The translations under genes were made by a program, and so were the position numbers. Of a stretch of 64,000 nt of DNA, positions 9,895 through 19,762 are shown piece by piece (position 1 is the first letter of the stretch; each line of letters starts with the position of its first letter). Location: contig JAPJBO010001081.1 of assembly GCA_030068145.1 (NCBI GenBank), positions 1-64,000 of the forward strand. The letters are read 5' to 3'. The notes beneath the pieces are model-generated. The model had not been told where the DNA came from. It made no database searches and was given only the letters and a program-made list of their open reading frames with translations. The DNA comes from Diplonema papillatum (Eukaryota; Euglenozoa; Diplonemea; Diplonemida; Diplonemidae).

Positions 9895-10031
9895 GCATGT
9901 TCATAGGACCTCCAGTCTCGAAAAATTCTCAAAAACTTCAAACCGAAAAAAACACTTCGCGCGGGGATCGAACCGCGGACCTGTGGGTCCGGAGACCGCC
10001 GCACTGTTGAAGTGGACCATACAGGCATGAA
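9895..10031 (-). mobile_element. tRNA-derived SINE-like repeat (copy 1)
   Basis: On the minus strand a tRNA-like unit reads CACTTCA through an intact B box (GGTTCGATCCC) to GAAGTG, with pairing ends and a T-rich 3' side. The anticodon arm is imperfect. A near-identical copy sits at 34772-34920, both flanked by the motif ggacctccagtctcgaaa, so this is a dispersed repeat rather than a single tRNA gene. Confidence 0.5.
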
Positions 10032-10037
10032 ATCCGA

Positions 10038-10058
10038 TTCAATTTCAATTTCAATTTC
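10038..10058 (-). repeat. Hexamer tail of LINE family B
   Basis: Three to four GAAATT units on the minus strand form the 3' terminus; the second copy has the same tail at 27231-27252. Short-repeat tails instead of poly(A) are known for I-like and CR1-like LINEs. Confidence 0.8.
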
Positions 10059-11916
10059 AAAAATTTGGAAACCGCACCCGGGTTAGGCTTGGGGATACGG
10101 TGCTAAGGTTCCTTGTGCCTTCTCTTCATCCTTGGGGCGTTTGTTTGTTTTCTGTTTCCTTTCGTTCGTTCTTGGTATGGTTGTGGGGGGGTTCAGTGGG
10201 TTTGTTTCTTGCCCGCCCTCCCCTTGTTTCTTGCCGCTGTTTTGGTAATGATGTCCTGGCGTGCCAGGCTTTACCAGTCGCGGTCGGTGTGTTTCCGGCG
10301 ATTGTCGCGCTGTCAGTTGCCTGTGATAGTAATTTGTCAAGGGTTTGCTTTGGTTCGCTGCTGATATGCTGCTTGGCTCTGCGTGTTGTGTGCAGTGATG
10401 GTTGTTTTTCCTTGGTTTTGTTGTGGCTTCGTCCTTCGCTCGCCCTCCCTTTCCGGTGCGGTGTTCTGACGTCTTTTGGTAACCCTGGCGTGCCAGGTTT
10501 GCCTGTTGAGTCGGTCTTCCGTGTCGGTCGGGGGGGGTTTGCTTTCGCTTCGGGACTTTCCTGTTGTTGTCGGGCGCGTGGCGCTGTTTCGCTGCCGCTG
10601 CCCGTCCTGCTGCCTTCGCTCTTGTGGGTTGTTGTTGAGCGTGGTGCGTGTAGCACTGAAACGGGGGGTTAATACGTTGTCTGTTGTTTTGGCAGGACTC
10701 GGCTTCTCTTGCGTGCTTGGGGGGGGGGCGTTGTTATTGGTTCTGGTTTTGTGGGACAAGGTAAGGGAAAGGTATTTCTTTTTCGGCAGTTGGTGGGGGG
10801 TATTTTTTGGACTTGTTGTGCGGCTCTCCCTTCCGGGCGGTGTTCTGACTTCTGTTGGTAAACCCTGGCGTGCCAGGGTTTGCCTGTTGAGTCGGTCCTC
10901 CGCTTCGGTCGGGGGGGGCTGGTTTGGTTGCTGCTTGTCTCTGTTTCGCTTTGCGGCGCTGTTGCGTGGTGCGGTCCGTTGGGCGCTTCGCCTGCCTCTA
11001 CTTTGTTCTTCCTTCCGGGGCCTTTGAGCTTGCTGCTTGTCTCTGTTTCGCTTTGCGGCGCTGTTGCGTGGTGCGGTCCGTTGGCCTGGTCGCTTCCGGC
11101 AGCGTCAGAAACACTGGGCTGGTGTTTCCGACGCTGTTCTATCCCGTGCTCATTGTCCGCTCTCGGCCCGGAGGGTTGTCTTTTTTTTGTTTTGGTTGCT
11201 AATGCACTGTTCTTGTGTTGCAGCTACCTGTCTGCCTCAGTGACCGCTCCAGTGCTCACTCTGCGTGGTGCGGTCCGTTGGCCAGGTCGTCTCCGGCAGT
11301 CGGAAACACCGGGCTGGTGTTTCTGACGCTGTTCTATCCCGTGCTCATTGTCCGCTCTCGGCCCGGAGGGTTGTCTTTTTTTGTTTTGGTTGCTAATGCA
11401 CTGTTCTTGTGTTGCAGCTACCTATCTGCCTCAGTGACCGCTCCAGTGCTCACTCCACCCTTTTGGACCTTCCTATGGTCAGGTGGGTGTGCTGTCGGTG
11501 CACCGAGTCTACCCTTCGTTGGTAGTCGTGTTCGGTCGCGGCGCTGTTGCGCTGCTGCGGTGGTACTTTTGTTTGCCTTCTTTTTTTCCCCTCTCTTTTC
11601 TTATTGTTCTCAGGTGCTGTTCGGTCCGGTGACCGGCTGCGTCCGTGTCGGCGTGCGGGCTTCGGCTGTTCGTCGGCGCCTGCGTCTCCGTTGTCGTGCT
11701 GCCGGTTTACTGCTGCCGCCTTGCGGCGGTTGGTCGGTGGCCGTGGGGACTGTGTAGTGCCGGGTGTGTGCGTCTGGTGTTGGACTGCGCCGTCAGCGTA
11801 CTGATTCGCGCTTCGCACTCAGCAGCCCTGTTGCGCCTGCACCGGCGGTCGGGTGAGGTTGCTTTGCACGGATGTGCCGGGTGTGTTGCCGCCTCAGTCT
11901 TCCGACCCGGCCCGAA
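10059..11916 (-). other. 3' UTR of LINE family B
   Basis: No gene is supported here. The plus strand is G/T-rich. It contains internal duplications: a block around 10925-10975 repeats at 11035-11085, and a roughly 170-bp block around 11110-11265 repeats at 11300-11455. Open frames in this stretch follow composition and are identical in the truncated copy at 27253-29098. Confidence 0.75.
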
Positions 11917-14900
11917 CTATGCCCATCCTTCGGCATCCTCGGAGCTTGATCCCTCGAGGTCGAAGGTGTTGTCGACGCCATTGGTTGCTGCTGCCGCCAT
12001 GTTGCCGTCGAGTTCCGGTGTGCCGGGCTCAGGTGGGTCTTCGTAGACCTCGTACTTCGGCACAAGCCCCACGGCCTGAAGGTACGCGAGGGCTGCTTCA
12101 GGGAGCTCGAAGAGCAGCGGCCAAAGCAGCTTGTGCCTTTCCCTGGGTGTCGGCTTTTCCCTTGGTGTGTCCGGGATGGCCTTGTGGACCCGTCTCCACA
12201 TGGTCGCTCTCTCGTCGCCCCCGATTCTGCATTCCAGGAAAAGGTGTGTTAGGGGGCAGATCGGCGTGGCGTCGCAAAGCTGGCATGGGCGGGTTGCTTG
12301 CCTCTCTTCTGCTGCGAGATCCATCCAGTCGTCCCGGTAGCAGTTCCTGAGGAGTTGGTGGTGTCCCGTGCGAAGCTGGCGGATCTCGCGCTCGGCTCGC
12401 CTCGTCAGGTGTGCCGTTTTTGGGACCTTCCGTCCTCGGACCAACTGCGTGTACGGCAGCGGCCCGCCCGGTTGGTACGGGGATTCCCGCATTGAAGCCG
12501 CGTGTAGTGCCTCCCAGGCGTGCTCGCGGTACCGGGCCTTCGCGGTTCCTACCGTCATCGGCGGCTGCGTTTCTTCTCCGGTCTGCGAGACGCCCTGCTT
12601 CGCTAGCCCGTCCGCCTCTTCGTTCCCTGCTAGTCCGCAGTGGCCGTAGACGAACTGGAGTACTGGTGTATACCCCTTCGCAACCAGTTTCTCGAGCGCC
12701 TGCCAGATTCGGACGTTGTCCCGTTCTTGCTGTTTGTGCGGACCTTGGGACAGCACGTTCAGAAGGGAGCTGGAGTCGCTGAGCACCCAGATGTGTCTGC
12801 TGGTAGGCTCTCCTTCGAGTACCTCCCTCTTTCCCAGTTTCAGCTCCAGCGATTCCAGCGCAATTTTCATCGCCACTTGCTCCGCGCGGTAGCTGGTTGC
12901 CCACTTACCGGCCTGACGGCTTAGGCGGGTCCCTTTCATCGGCGTCGCGTCTCTCCAGCTTTCTTCTCGGCGGTAGTACACCACGAGACCTGCGCCACCC
13001 CACCTCGTGACCTCGTCGGTTGTTACGGTTGTACCGTGGAGCAGCTGGTACTGTGCGTGTCTTCTCTTCAGCGCCGCAACCGATCCGTCCGTCCAGACGA
13101 TGTATGTCGGGGATGGCAATCCGTCGAGGACTGCCTCTGCCTTTCTCCGGTTTTCCTCGGCGCTTTTCGACTTCTTTGGAAGTGAAGCGCAGATGTGGAG
13201 CTCTGGTGGCGGCTTCCAAGGTGGGAAGGGATTTGGTGCGTGCTTCTCCCGCCGTGGCTTCGATGTTCGCGCCGTCTTCTTGAGGATGAGGAAGGACTGC
13301 GGGAGGGTGTCGTTGGTTCGTCGCGGATGCAGCACGTCCTTCCACATGGTCTTCGTGGCCATCTTTTCCGCCAGCGCGCCTGTCCTGAGGTCGGTTATCG
13401 ACCTGATTGGCAGCATTCGTGCCTCGGTGAGGACAGCTTCCGTCAACGTCGTCTTCTTGCAGCCAACCACGGCGCAGAGTGCGGTTCGATGCAGGCACTC
13501 TATCCTGTCCACGTCCTTCTTCGATGCATAACGGATGTAGACTGCCATGCCGTAGGTTAAGACCGGCAGGGCGTATGCCATGTAGAGGGCTCTGAGCACT
13601 TCGGTCTTGTGGCCCCACTTCGTCCCGGATACCAGCTGTACCAGATTTACCCTCCGCCCAGCGCTCTGCAGTATGCGATCTATGTGAGCTGTGAAGTTCA
13701 GTCTGTCGTCGATCGTCAGCCCCAGGAGTGTTACCTTGTCCTTCCACTGAAGGTCTGACACCACCGTGAACTCTATGGGGTTTTGGGCCGTCTCCCCGAT
13801 TCGATGGATATTTCGTCTCCATTGCGGTTGCGTTGTCGTTGGCACTCCGCCGATTGACACTATCCTCTTCTTGTTGTGTGGGCTGGATGGATCGATGTAG
13901 CGGAGCGCCCCATCTTGCTCGTGTGCCTTCCTGCCGAATTCGGTTGGTGCCTCAGTGACTTTTTGGTGCGAGTTCGGGAAGGTGATCAGAGGTGGGTGGA
14001 CCCTCCTTCGCATGTTCGCGGGTCGGTTGCCAGACTTGTCGATCGGGCGGAATTGAACAGCCTCCGTCTTCTTGTACGCCAGGTCCATCTTCGCCTCGGA
14101 GGCCCAGGTTGAGAGTGCGTTTACCACTCGTTGGACTGTTTCTTTGAACCCTGCCGCCGAGCGACCAGCCACTACTACCCCCACGTCGTCGGCGAATAGA
14201 GATGGGGTCACGTTATTTGGATTGGTGCGTGTTGGTTTCGGCATCGTGGACAGCTTTTCGCCGAGGTCGTCGATGTACAAGAGGAATAACACTGGTCCGA
14301 GCACAGTTCCCTGGGGGACTCCACTTTCGAGTGTCACCTCTTCGCCGTATTTTCCCTCTACCCGGAACTTTGCCTTCCTGTCCTGCAAGAAGGCCTCGAC
14401 CCACCTCACTATCTTCGGCGGAATGCCGCGACGCTTCATGATCGCGATGAGTCTGTCGTGATCTACCGTGTCGAATGCCTTTGCGAGGTCGAACACGAGT
14501 AGGCAAGTGTGGCATTCGTCCCGGAGGCTGCGGTCAACGGTCGTCACGGTCTTGAACAGCTGTTCTTCTGTCCCCCTTCCTTTCCGGAAGCCACCTTGGC
14601 ACTCCGTGAATGGTCGGACGTGAGGGTAGCTGTCTCCTTCGATGATGAAATCGAGCCTTTCCCTGATCACCGTTTCCATGATCTTTGCCGCGACGCTCGT
14701 CAGCGAGATTGGGCGGTATCCTGCTGGTTCGGACTTGTCTTTTCCCGGCTTCGGAAGGGGTATGGCATGAGCCTCTTTCCACGGCTTTGGGATCGTCGCG
14801 TTGTCCCACGACGCGTTGATTACCTTCAGTAGTGCCTGGAGGGTGCCCTTCTCCATCGCTTTGTAAACTTGGGGGCAGAGGCCTTCCGGGTCGGTTGATG

Positions 14901-16386
14901 CCTTCGCTTTGAGCTTCTCGACTGCTCTCTCTATTTCGGCTAGAGTGATCGGGCCTTCGGCTTCGTTGTTCGCGGTTTCCTGGCGTTTTCCGGATGGTGT
15001 CGCAGGCTCCGTCGTCGGTGTTGAACCCGTCTTCTTCTTGCAGACTTCGGTGTTATGCTGGGTTTTATTTGTGGTTTCCTGGCGTTCATCGGACGGTGTC
15101 GCCGGCTTTGTTGTCGGTGTTGGTTCCGTCTTCTTCTTGCAGACGTTGGCGTAATATTTGGCGAGGAGGGTTGCCTTCTCGGCCGGGTCGGTGGTGGTCC
15201 GCTCTCCTGACCGGAGGGGAGGGAGTGTGCTACTCGTCTTCTTCCCGTCGATTTCGCGGACCGTCCGGAACAGTAGCCCTAGGTCTGTTCCGCGGTTCAC
15301 TTTGTCGACGATTCCGCCCCAGTAGATCGTCTTGGCGTGTAGCGCCGCTTCCGCGAATCTCGCCCTCGCTTCTTCGTACGCGGTCTTTGCGTGCTCCGTT
15401 TTCTGCTGCTGGAACGACCGGAATGCGGCGTCTTTGCTCCGAGACAGAGGTGTCAATGTCTTGTCCCACCACGGCCTCGGGGGCAGCTTCCCAGTTGACT
15501 TGGGGATGTGCTCGCGGATCGCGTCTCGGATGTGGCCTGTTAACGTGGCCGCTAGCTCGTGGGGGTCGGTTGTTTCGTCCTCCGGGGATGCGGCACACGT
15601 GTTTTCGAGATGTTCTGTGAACTTCTTCCAGTCTGCTCGACCCCAGGCGATTCCGGCTCTTGGTGTTTCCTTTCTGTGCCTGTATCCGCGTGGGATGTCG
15701 AACATGAGAGTTCGATGGTCAGCGCCCCATGCTTCCTCCGTTCTCCAGTTCAGGATGGTGTGTGGGAGGCCAGCTGCGATCGTTACGTCGGGGGAGGTGT
15801 TTGATGCGTCCCGCGTCGGCGTCGTCGGTTCGTTCCACACGGTTGCCGCGTTGCTGGAGAGCCATGCGTGGAGCTTCGTGCCTGCTTGGTTTGCGACCCT
15901 GCTGGGGCACCATGATGGGTGGCGTGTGTTGAGGTCCCCGCATATGATGGTTCTCTCATTCATGGCTAGCGGATCCATCTTCAGGTCTTTCCCGTCTTCC
16001 GGCGGGCGGTACACGTTGTAGATGCGGACGCTTGGGAGGCCTACGCGGTCTATTTCGATACCTAAGCACTCCATGAGTGTGTCTTCGCCAAAGTCCAGTT
16101 CCGGAAGTATTCGGCTGATCAACGAGCTCCGTACCAGGATGACGAGTCCTCCACCCCTCTTCCCCGAATTTTTCCTGTCGCGCCGGTAGGCGACGTATCC
16201 GGCGACGTTCGGTGTGGGCTTCGTGCTCGTCAGCCATGTTTCCTGTAGGAGTACTATGTCGGGTGCGTGGGCTCGAATGCCTCTCGTCACTTCTTCGATT
16301 GAATACGGCCCTTGCTTCGCCCACCACGACCTGATGTTGCTCGACGCGATTTTGATCAGTGCGTCGAAGATGGCCGGCGGTCTAGG
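11917..16386 (-). CDS. LINE family B ORF2: AP endonuclease, RT, RNase H, CCHC
   Basis: About 1,489 codons, ending in TAG. The endonuclease Asn (ASSNIRSWW) is at 16338-16336, followed by LLQETW, GDLNTRHPSW and GADHRTLMF. RT motifs are GGFRKGRGTEEQ, VFDLAKAFDTV, GVPQGTVLGPVLF and FADD near 14190. RNase H shows WTDGS near 13095, RAEQVA, LSDSSS and HCGLAGNEEAD. A CQLCD-HLFLEC knuckle lies near 12230-12275. A 33-residue unit beginning VCKKKT is tandemly duplicated between endonuclease and RT. No AUG precedes the endonuclease motifs, and the frame is open into ORF1 in the +1 register, so frameshifting or stop-restart is likely. Confidence 0.9.
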   Translation of the reverse strand, partial: PRPPAIFDALIKIASSNIRSWWAKQGPYSIEEVTRGIRAHAPDIVLLQETWLTSTKPTPNVAGYVAYRRDRKNSGKRGGGLVILVRSSLISRILPELDFGEDTLMECLGIEIDRVGLPSVRIYNVYRPPEDGKDLKMDPLAMNERTIICGDLNTRHPSWCPSRVANQAGTKLHAWLSSNAATVWNEPTTPTRDASNTSPDVTIAAGLPHTILNWRTEEAWGADHRTLMFDIPRGYRHRKETPRAGIAWGRADWKKFTEHLENTCAASPEDETTDPHELAATLTGHIRDAIREHIPKSTGKLPPRPWWDKTLTPLSRSKDAAFRSFQQQKTEHAKTAYEEARARFAEAALHAKTIYWGGIVDKVNRGTDLGLLFRTVREIDGKKTSSTLPPLRSGERTTTDPAEKATLLAKYYANVCKKKTEPTPTTKPATPSDERQETTNKTQHNTEVCKKKTGSTPTTEPATPSGKRQETANNEAEGPITLAEIERAVEKLKAKASTDPEGLCPQVYKAMEKGTLQALLKVINASWDNATIPKPWKEAHAIPLPKPGKDKSEPAGYRPISLTSVAAKIMETVIRERLDFIIEGDSYPHVRPFTECQGGFRKGRGTEEQLFKTVTTVDRSLRDECHTCLLVFDLAKAFDTVDHDRLIAIMKRRGIPPKIVRWVEAFLQDRKAKFRVEGKYGEEVTLESGVPQGTVLGPVLFLLYIDDLGEKLSTMPKPTRTNPNNVTPSLFADDVGVVVAGRSAAGFKETVQRVVNALSTWASEAKMDLAYKKTEAVQFRPIDKSGNRPANMRRRVHPPLITFPNSHQKVTEAPTEFGRKAHEQDGALRYIDPSSPHNKKRIVSIGGVPTTTQPQWRRNIHRIGETAQNPIEFTVVSDLQWKDKVTLLGLTIDDRLNFTAHIDRILQSAGRRVNLVQLVSGTKWGHKTEVLRALYMAYALPVLTYGMAVYIRYASKKDVDRIECLHRTALCAVVGCKKTTLTEAVLTEARMLPIRSITDLRTGALAEKMATKTMWKDVLHPRRTNDTLPQSFLILKKTARTSKPRREKHAPNPFPPWKPPPELHICASLPKKSKSAEENRRKAEAVLDGLPSPTYIVWTDGSVAALKRRHAQYQLLHGTTVTTDEVTRWGGAGLVVYYRREESWRDATPMKGTRLSRQAGKWATSYRAEQVAMKIALESLELKLGKREVLEGEPTSRHIWVLSDSSSLLNVLSQGPHKQQERDNVRIWQALEKLVAKGYTPVLQFVYGHCGLAGNEEADGLAKQGVSQTGEETQPPMTVGTAKARYREHAWEALHAASMRESPYQPGGPLPYTQLVRGRKVPKTAHLTRRAEREIRQLRTGHHQLLRNCYRDDWMDLAAEERQATRPCQLCDATPICPLTHLFLECRIGGDERATMWRRVHKAIPDTPREKPTPRERHKLLWPLLFELPEAALAYLQAVGLVPKYEVYEDPPEPGTPELDGNMAAAATNGVDNTFDLEGSSSEDAEGWA
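15031..15145 (-). repeat. In-frame 99-bp duplication inside ORF2
   Basis: The string cttcttcttgcagac occurs at 15031 and again 99 bp later at 15130, and the intervening 33 codons are repeated with a few changes. The unit codes a Thr/Pro/Lys-rich linker between endonuclease and RT. Confidence 0.75.
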
Positions 16387-16387
16387 C

Positions 16388-19300
16388 TCAGTTTGTTTGG
16401 GGGCGGGGAGGTTGCGACGCCTTTGGCCCCTCCGGGCGCCGCGACGGGGAGTTTCGTCCGTCCCCCGGCTGGGCTTCGGTCCCCTGCGGCTCGTCCCCGG
16501 CCATTAGATCGGTTGACTCTTGGCTGATGATTGGAACGTGAGTCGGGGTGGCTGGGTCCCGTATTATCGGCAAGGGTGTCGGGGGGCTCGCCGGTGCGGG
16601 AAGACTGTTCCGCCGCCGCGTCCTCTTCTCTGCAGACTCCCGCTTCTGGAGAATCGCCTGGGTGGAGTGGGCTTTTGCCCTCTCGTCGACTCGCGTCGTC
16701 GTTGGCAGCGCCTTCCTCGGTACCCCCTCCAGCACCTTGTCTTCTCGTCTGCGCTCCCGATCCCGCATTGCGATACAGAACATAGCCCTTTCCGCCTCTT
16801 TGCTGATTGGCCTGCGGAAGATGGAGTCTGTGCAGACGACGAGTTGTCCGTTGTTGGGCGGTGAGTTGCCCCCGTCGTTGTTGATTGACGGGGGGTTCGT
16901 CTGAGCGGGTTCGGCTTGGGTTGTGCTTTCGGACGGGGGTTCGAACGGGAACCCCACGGTCCGCGTAGGAAGTAGAGGTGGTTGGTGGGGGTGCGCGAGG
17001 CTGTGGCCTGCCGTGCCGGGCGCGTCTGTGTCCTGATGCCAGCTTGCGCGTCGCGTGGTTAGTTGCGGTGCTGCGTCGTTGGTGCATGTCGGGGTGTCGC
17101 GTGAGGCTGGTGAAATTATGGTTGTTGTTGATGCGCGGAGTGCTGTGCTGTTGGTTCGTGGGGTCGGTTCCGCCTTCGCGTTGTGAGTAGTTGGTGGCTT
17201 TGGTTCCTGGTTGGCTCGTGCCAGCACGTCTAGCAGCGCTGGCAGGGCGTTGACCAGGGCCTCTTGGAGTGTTTGTGCGGAGAGGGGTTGGCTCGTGGCT
17301 GGGCTGGTATGCGAAGCCGAGGTGGGGGGAGGTCGGGGTGGGGTGGTCCCTTCGTTTTCAGGTACTTGTGGGCTGCCTCCTTCTCGTCCCGCCTCGTCGT
17401 CGTCGGCCGCGCCAACCAGCTCCCCCCCAGCGAACGGGGCGCCCTCGTCGAACTCGTCGATCTCCGGGCGGTCTGCGTCGAGTGCTCCGGCGATCTCCCA
17501 CACCGTTGCGGCTTTGTTGCCGTGCCTCGCTTGGAACTGCTGGAAGCTGAGGCGGTCGTTGTCCTTCGGGCGTGACGGGTCGTGCCTTCGGTGTGTCTCG
17601 GCGCTTCTCAGTTCGTTGGAGAGGCGGGGGCAGCGGTTCGGTCCGGTTGGCTCAAGCGGTAGCCTCTTCGTTCGACGGATGGTCAGTCGGATGCCGTCGT
17701 GGGTCGTGTGGTTGTATTTCCCGGGTAGAACCTCTGACTTGACCGCCCATTCGATGTGCCTCCCGTTTTTTGCGGTCTTGAAAAGTGGTTGGGCGGTCCA
17801 ACCCAGGCTGTCAAGCTTGGCGCGGAGGTGGTGTGCGTTCGTACCGCATGGGACGCCGGATACCAGGAAATAGCCGACTTCCGGGGGGGCTTCGGGGAGT
17901 TGTGCCCGTAGCTGCTTTGCTTGTTCCCGACGCACCCGGATACCCAACGTCCCCCGGCAGTACGTTAGCCCCAGCTGCCAGTCGGAGATTCGGGACGCGA
18001 TTTCGTGGGCCTCGTGGAGCGCCGTCCCCTCGTTGAGCATGATGTTTACGTATGGGGACGGGGTGTCGTCGTCGTGCTCGGTGCGTTCGATGAAGCCCCC
18101 GTGCCCGCTGCAGCGCAAGACCTCTTCCTCGTTCGCTTGTGGTGTCGAGAACTCCATGCGTAGTTCCCGGTGCAGTTCCCCTTTTGTGAACGAGGTCTCC
18201 GCACTGTCGTTCCAACAGGAGTTGATGATGTTCCTGTTTACTGTGCGGTGGAGGCAGCTTTGCGCCCACGAGTAAGGCTGTCGGGTGACTTCTTCCCAGC
18301 TGCCGCTGGTTTCCGTCCACGGAAGCACGTACCTGAAACGAGTTTCTGGCCACTCCCAGCCTCCGTATAGCTTGTGCCCGCCTTGCTCGTCTCTGTTGTT
18401 GGCCTCTGGTTGCTGGTTCCTTTCGGGCGTTGGCCGCTGCGTGGTCCGCTTGTCGTCGACGTTCGTGCTTCCGCGGCCACTTGTGTTCGCGTGGTGGCCC
18501 GCTCTGGGGTCGCCTCCGCCAGCGTGACCTCGTCCGCCTCGTCCTCCCGCGCCCGCCGCGCTGTGCGTCGCGTGTGCTGCGCCTGGCCGTACAACACGGA
18601 CGTGGACCTTGCCCCTGCCGCCGCCGCCGCCGCCATGCATGCGCGCGCACACCGCGACTCCGGGGGACATCCCGCTTTCGAAGCCTATTGACTCAAGCGG
18701 TTGGTCGAGGGGGAGTGGGGCGCCACTGCCGCGGATGACGTACGCCTCTAAGTTCGCTGGCATGTGGCGCTCCAGCACGTCCCCTAACCGTTCGTCGAGG
18801 TGAGCTGCGACGAGGTGTCGTTTGCCGTCTAGTCCCTGGACGAAGAAGTTCGTTCTGGCTGTCGTTTGGGCGCTGGGGCCCTTGGTGCCTTCAGGGTGTT
18901 GTTCGTCTGCTGCGGTGTGGGTCGTCGCTATGTGTGCTTCCGTTCCCGGAGGGGCTGTGGACGGTGCCGCTTGCTCGCTTCCCGGTTGTGATGCCGTTGC
19001 TGTGGGGTGAGCGATTTCGGGCGCGATGCGGTGTAGCTGGCTGGTCGGGGCGTCGTTGCTGCGGTCTTTGCGCCTGTTCGTTGGTGGCAGCCCGGGCAGA
19101 TCCGGGTCACCCGCCGGTGCAGTGCTTCTTGCCTCTTTCTCGTCGGCTGTCGTTTCCCCTATGTAGTAGTCCAGGGAGAGGTACAGCGGGCCGGCGGGTT
19201 GGGCGGAGTGTTGAGTCGTGGCGCCGGGAGTGGTCTCTTGTGCAAAGATGAGCATTTCCCTGCTCTGCGCCCTGTGCTCCCTTTTGCGGTTGTCCTCCTC

Positions 19301-19762
19301 TTGCTTCGTTCGCTGTCGGGCGAGCCTGCGGTCGTAGTCTCGGTGGAGACGGCGCTGCTTTCGAGTGAGGGAGCGGAGTAGGATGTACCGGGGAGGCAGG
19401 AGTACCGGTGTGGCTGCGGCGTGGCGTGAGAGGCTGCTAGGTCGTCGCGGGTTGGTGTTTTGTGTTCCGGCCGAGGTGACGGTTGAGGGGCGGATTGGCG
19501 GTGACCAATTGTAGACTTCCCTGGTGCTGTGAGGCGTGTCACGTTGGTGTCCTGCCTTTGTCGTGGGTTGGACCGGGGGTCTCGGCTGGTGCGTCGTGTT
19601 GCCTTGCGTCAGCCCGCCTCCCGGTTCCTGCACGTGCCCCAAGGGCTCGTCGAGCGTCTTCGTTGCGCCGCCGCCGTTGCTGTTTGGCGGCGGCGTTGCC
19701 AGTGCGGCGGCTAGTGCGACCAGGAGCATCACGCCGGGCGGGGTGTCGCCGTGTGCCTTCAT
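16388..19762 (-). CDS. LINE family B ORF1 protein
   Basis: The frame has 1,124 codons from the ATG at 19762 and is open further upstream to a GTG at 19873. It is very long for a LINE ORF1. The N-terminal third is Thr/Pro/Arg-rich. A Gly-rich stretch with seven consecutive glycines lies about residue 380. The central part carries the RRM-like pattern YFLVSGVP, SLGWTAQPLF, GRHIEWAVKS (about residues 620-690) shared with family 2 ORF1. The C-terminal third is low-complexity and Pro-rich. The role is presumably RNA binding in the element RNP. The stop TGA overlaps the ORF2 frame, which reads across it in another register. No zinc knuckle or 2A motif was seen. Confidence 0.75.
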   Translation of the reverse strand: MKAHGDTPPGVMLLVALAAALATPPPNSNGGGATKTLDEPLGHVQEPGGGLTQGNTTHQPRPPVQPTTKAGHQRDTPHSTREVYNWSPPIRPSTVTSAGTQNTNPRRPSSLSRHAAATPVLLPPRYILLRSLTRKQRRLHRDYDRRLARQRTKQEEDNRKREHRAQSREMLIFAQETTPGATTQHSAQPAGPLYLSLDYYIGETTADEKEARSTAPAGDPDLPGLPPTNRRKDRSNDAPTSQLHRIAPEIAHPTATASQPGSEQAAPSTAPPGTEAHIATTHTAADEQHPEGTKGPSAQTTARTNFFVQGLDGKRHLVAAHLDERLGDVLERHMPANLEAYVIRGSGAPLPLDQPLESIGFESGMSPGVAVCARMHGGGGGGRGKVHVRVVRPGAAHATHSAAGAGGRGGRGHAGGGDPRAGHHANTSGRGSTNVDDKRTTQRPTPERNQQPEANNRDEQGGHKLYGGWEWPETRFRYVLPWTETSGSWEEVTRQPYSWAQSCLHRTVNRNIINSCWNDSAETSFTKGELHRELRMEFSTPQANEEEVLRCSGHGGFIERTEHDDDTPSPYVNIMLNEGTALHEAHEIASRISDWQLGLTYCRGTLGIRVRREQAKQLRAQLPEAPPEVGYFLVSGVPCGTNAHHLRAKLDSLGWTAQPLFKTAKNGRHIEWAVKSEVLPGKYNHTTHDGIRLTIRRTKRLPLEPTGPNRCPRLSNELRSAETHRRHDPSRPKDNDRLSFQQFQARHGNKAATVWEIAGALDADRPEIDEFDEGAPFAGGELVGAADDDEAGREGGSPQVPENEGTTPPRPPPTSASHTSPATSQPLSAQTLQEALVNALPALLDVLARANQEPKPPTTHNAKAEPTPRTNSTALRASTTTIISPASRDTPTCTNDAAPQLTTRRASWHQDTDAPGTAGHSLAHPHQPPLLPTRTVGFPFEPPSESTTQAEPAQTNPPSINNDGGNSPPNNGQLVVCTDSIFRRPISKEAERAMFCIAMRDRERRREDKVLEGVPRKALPTTTRVDERAKAHSTQAILQKRESAEKRTRRRNSLPAPASPPTPLPIIRDPATPTHVPIISQESTDLMAGDEPQGTEAQPGDGRNSPSRRPEGPKASQPPRPQTN

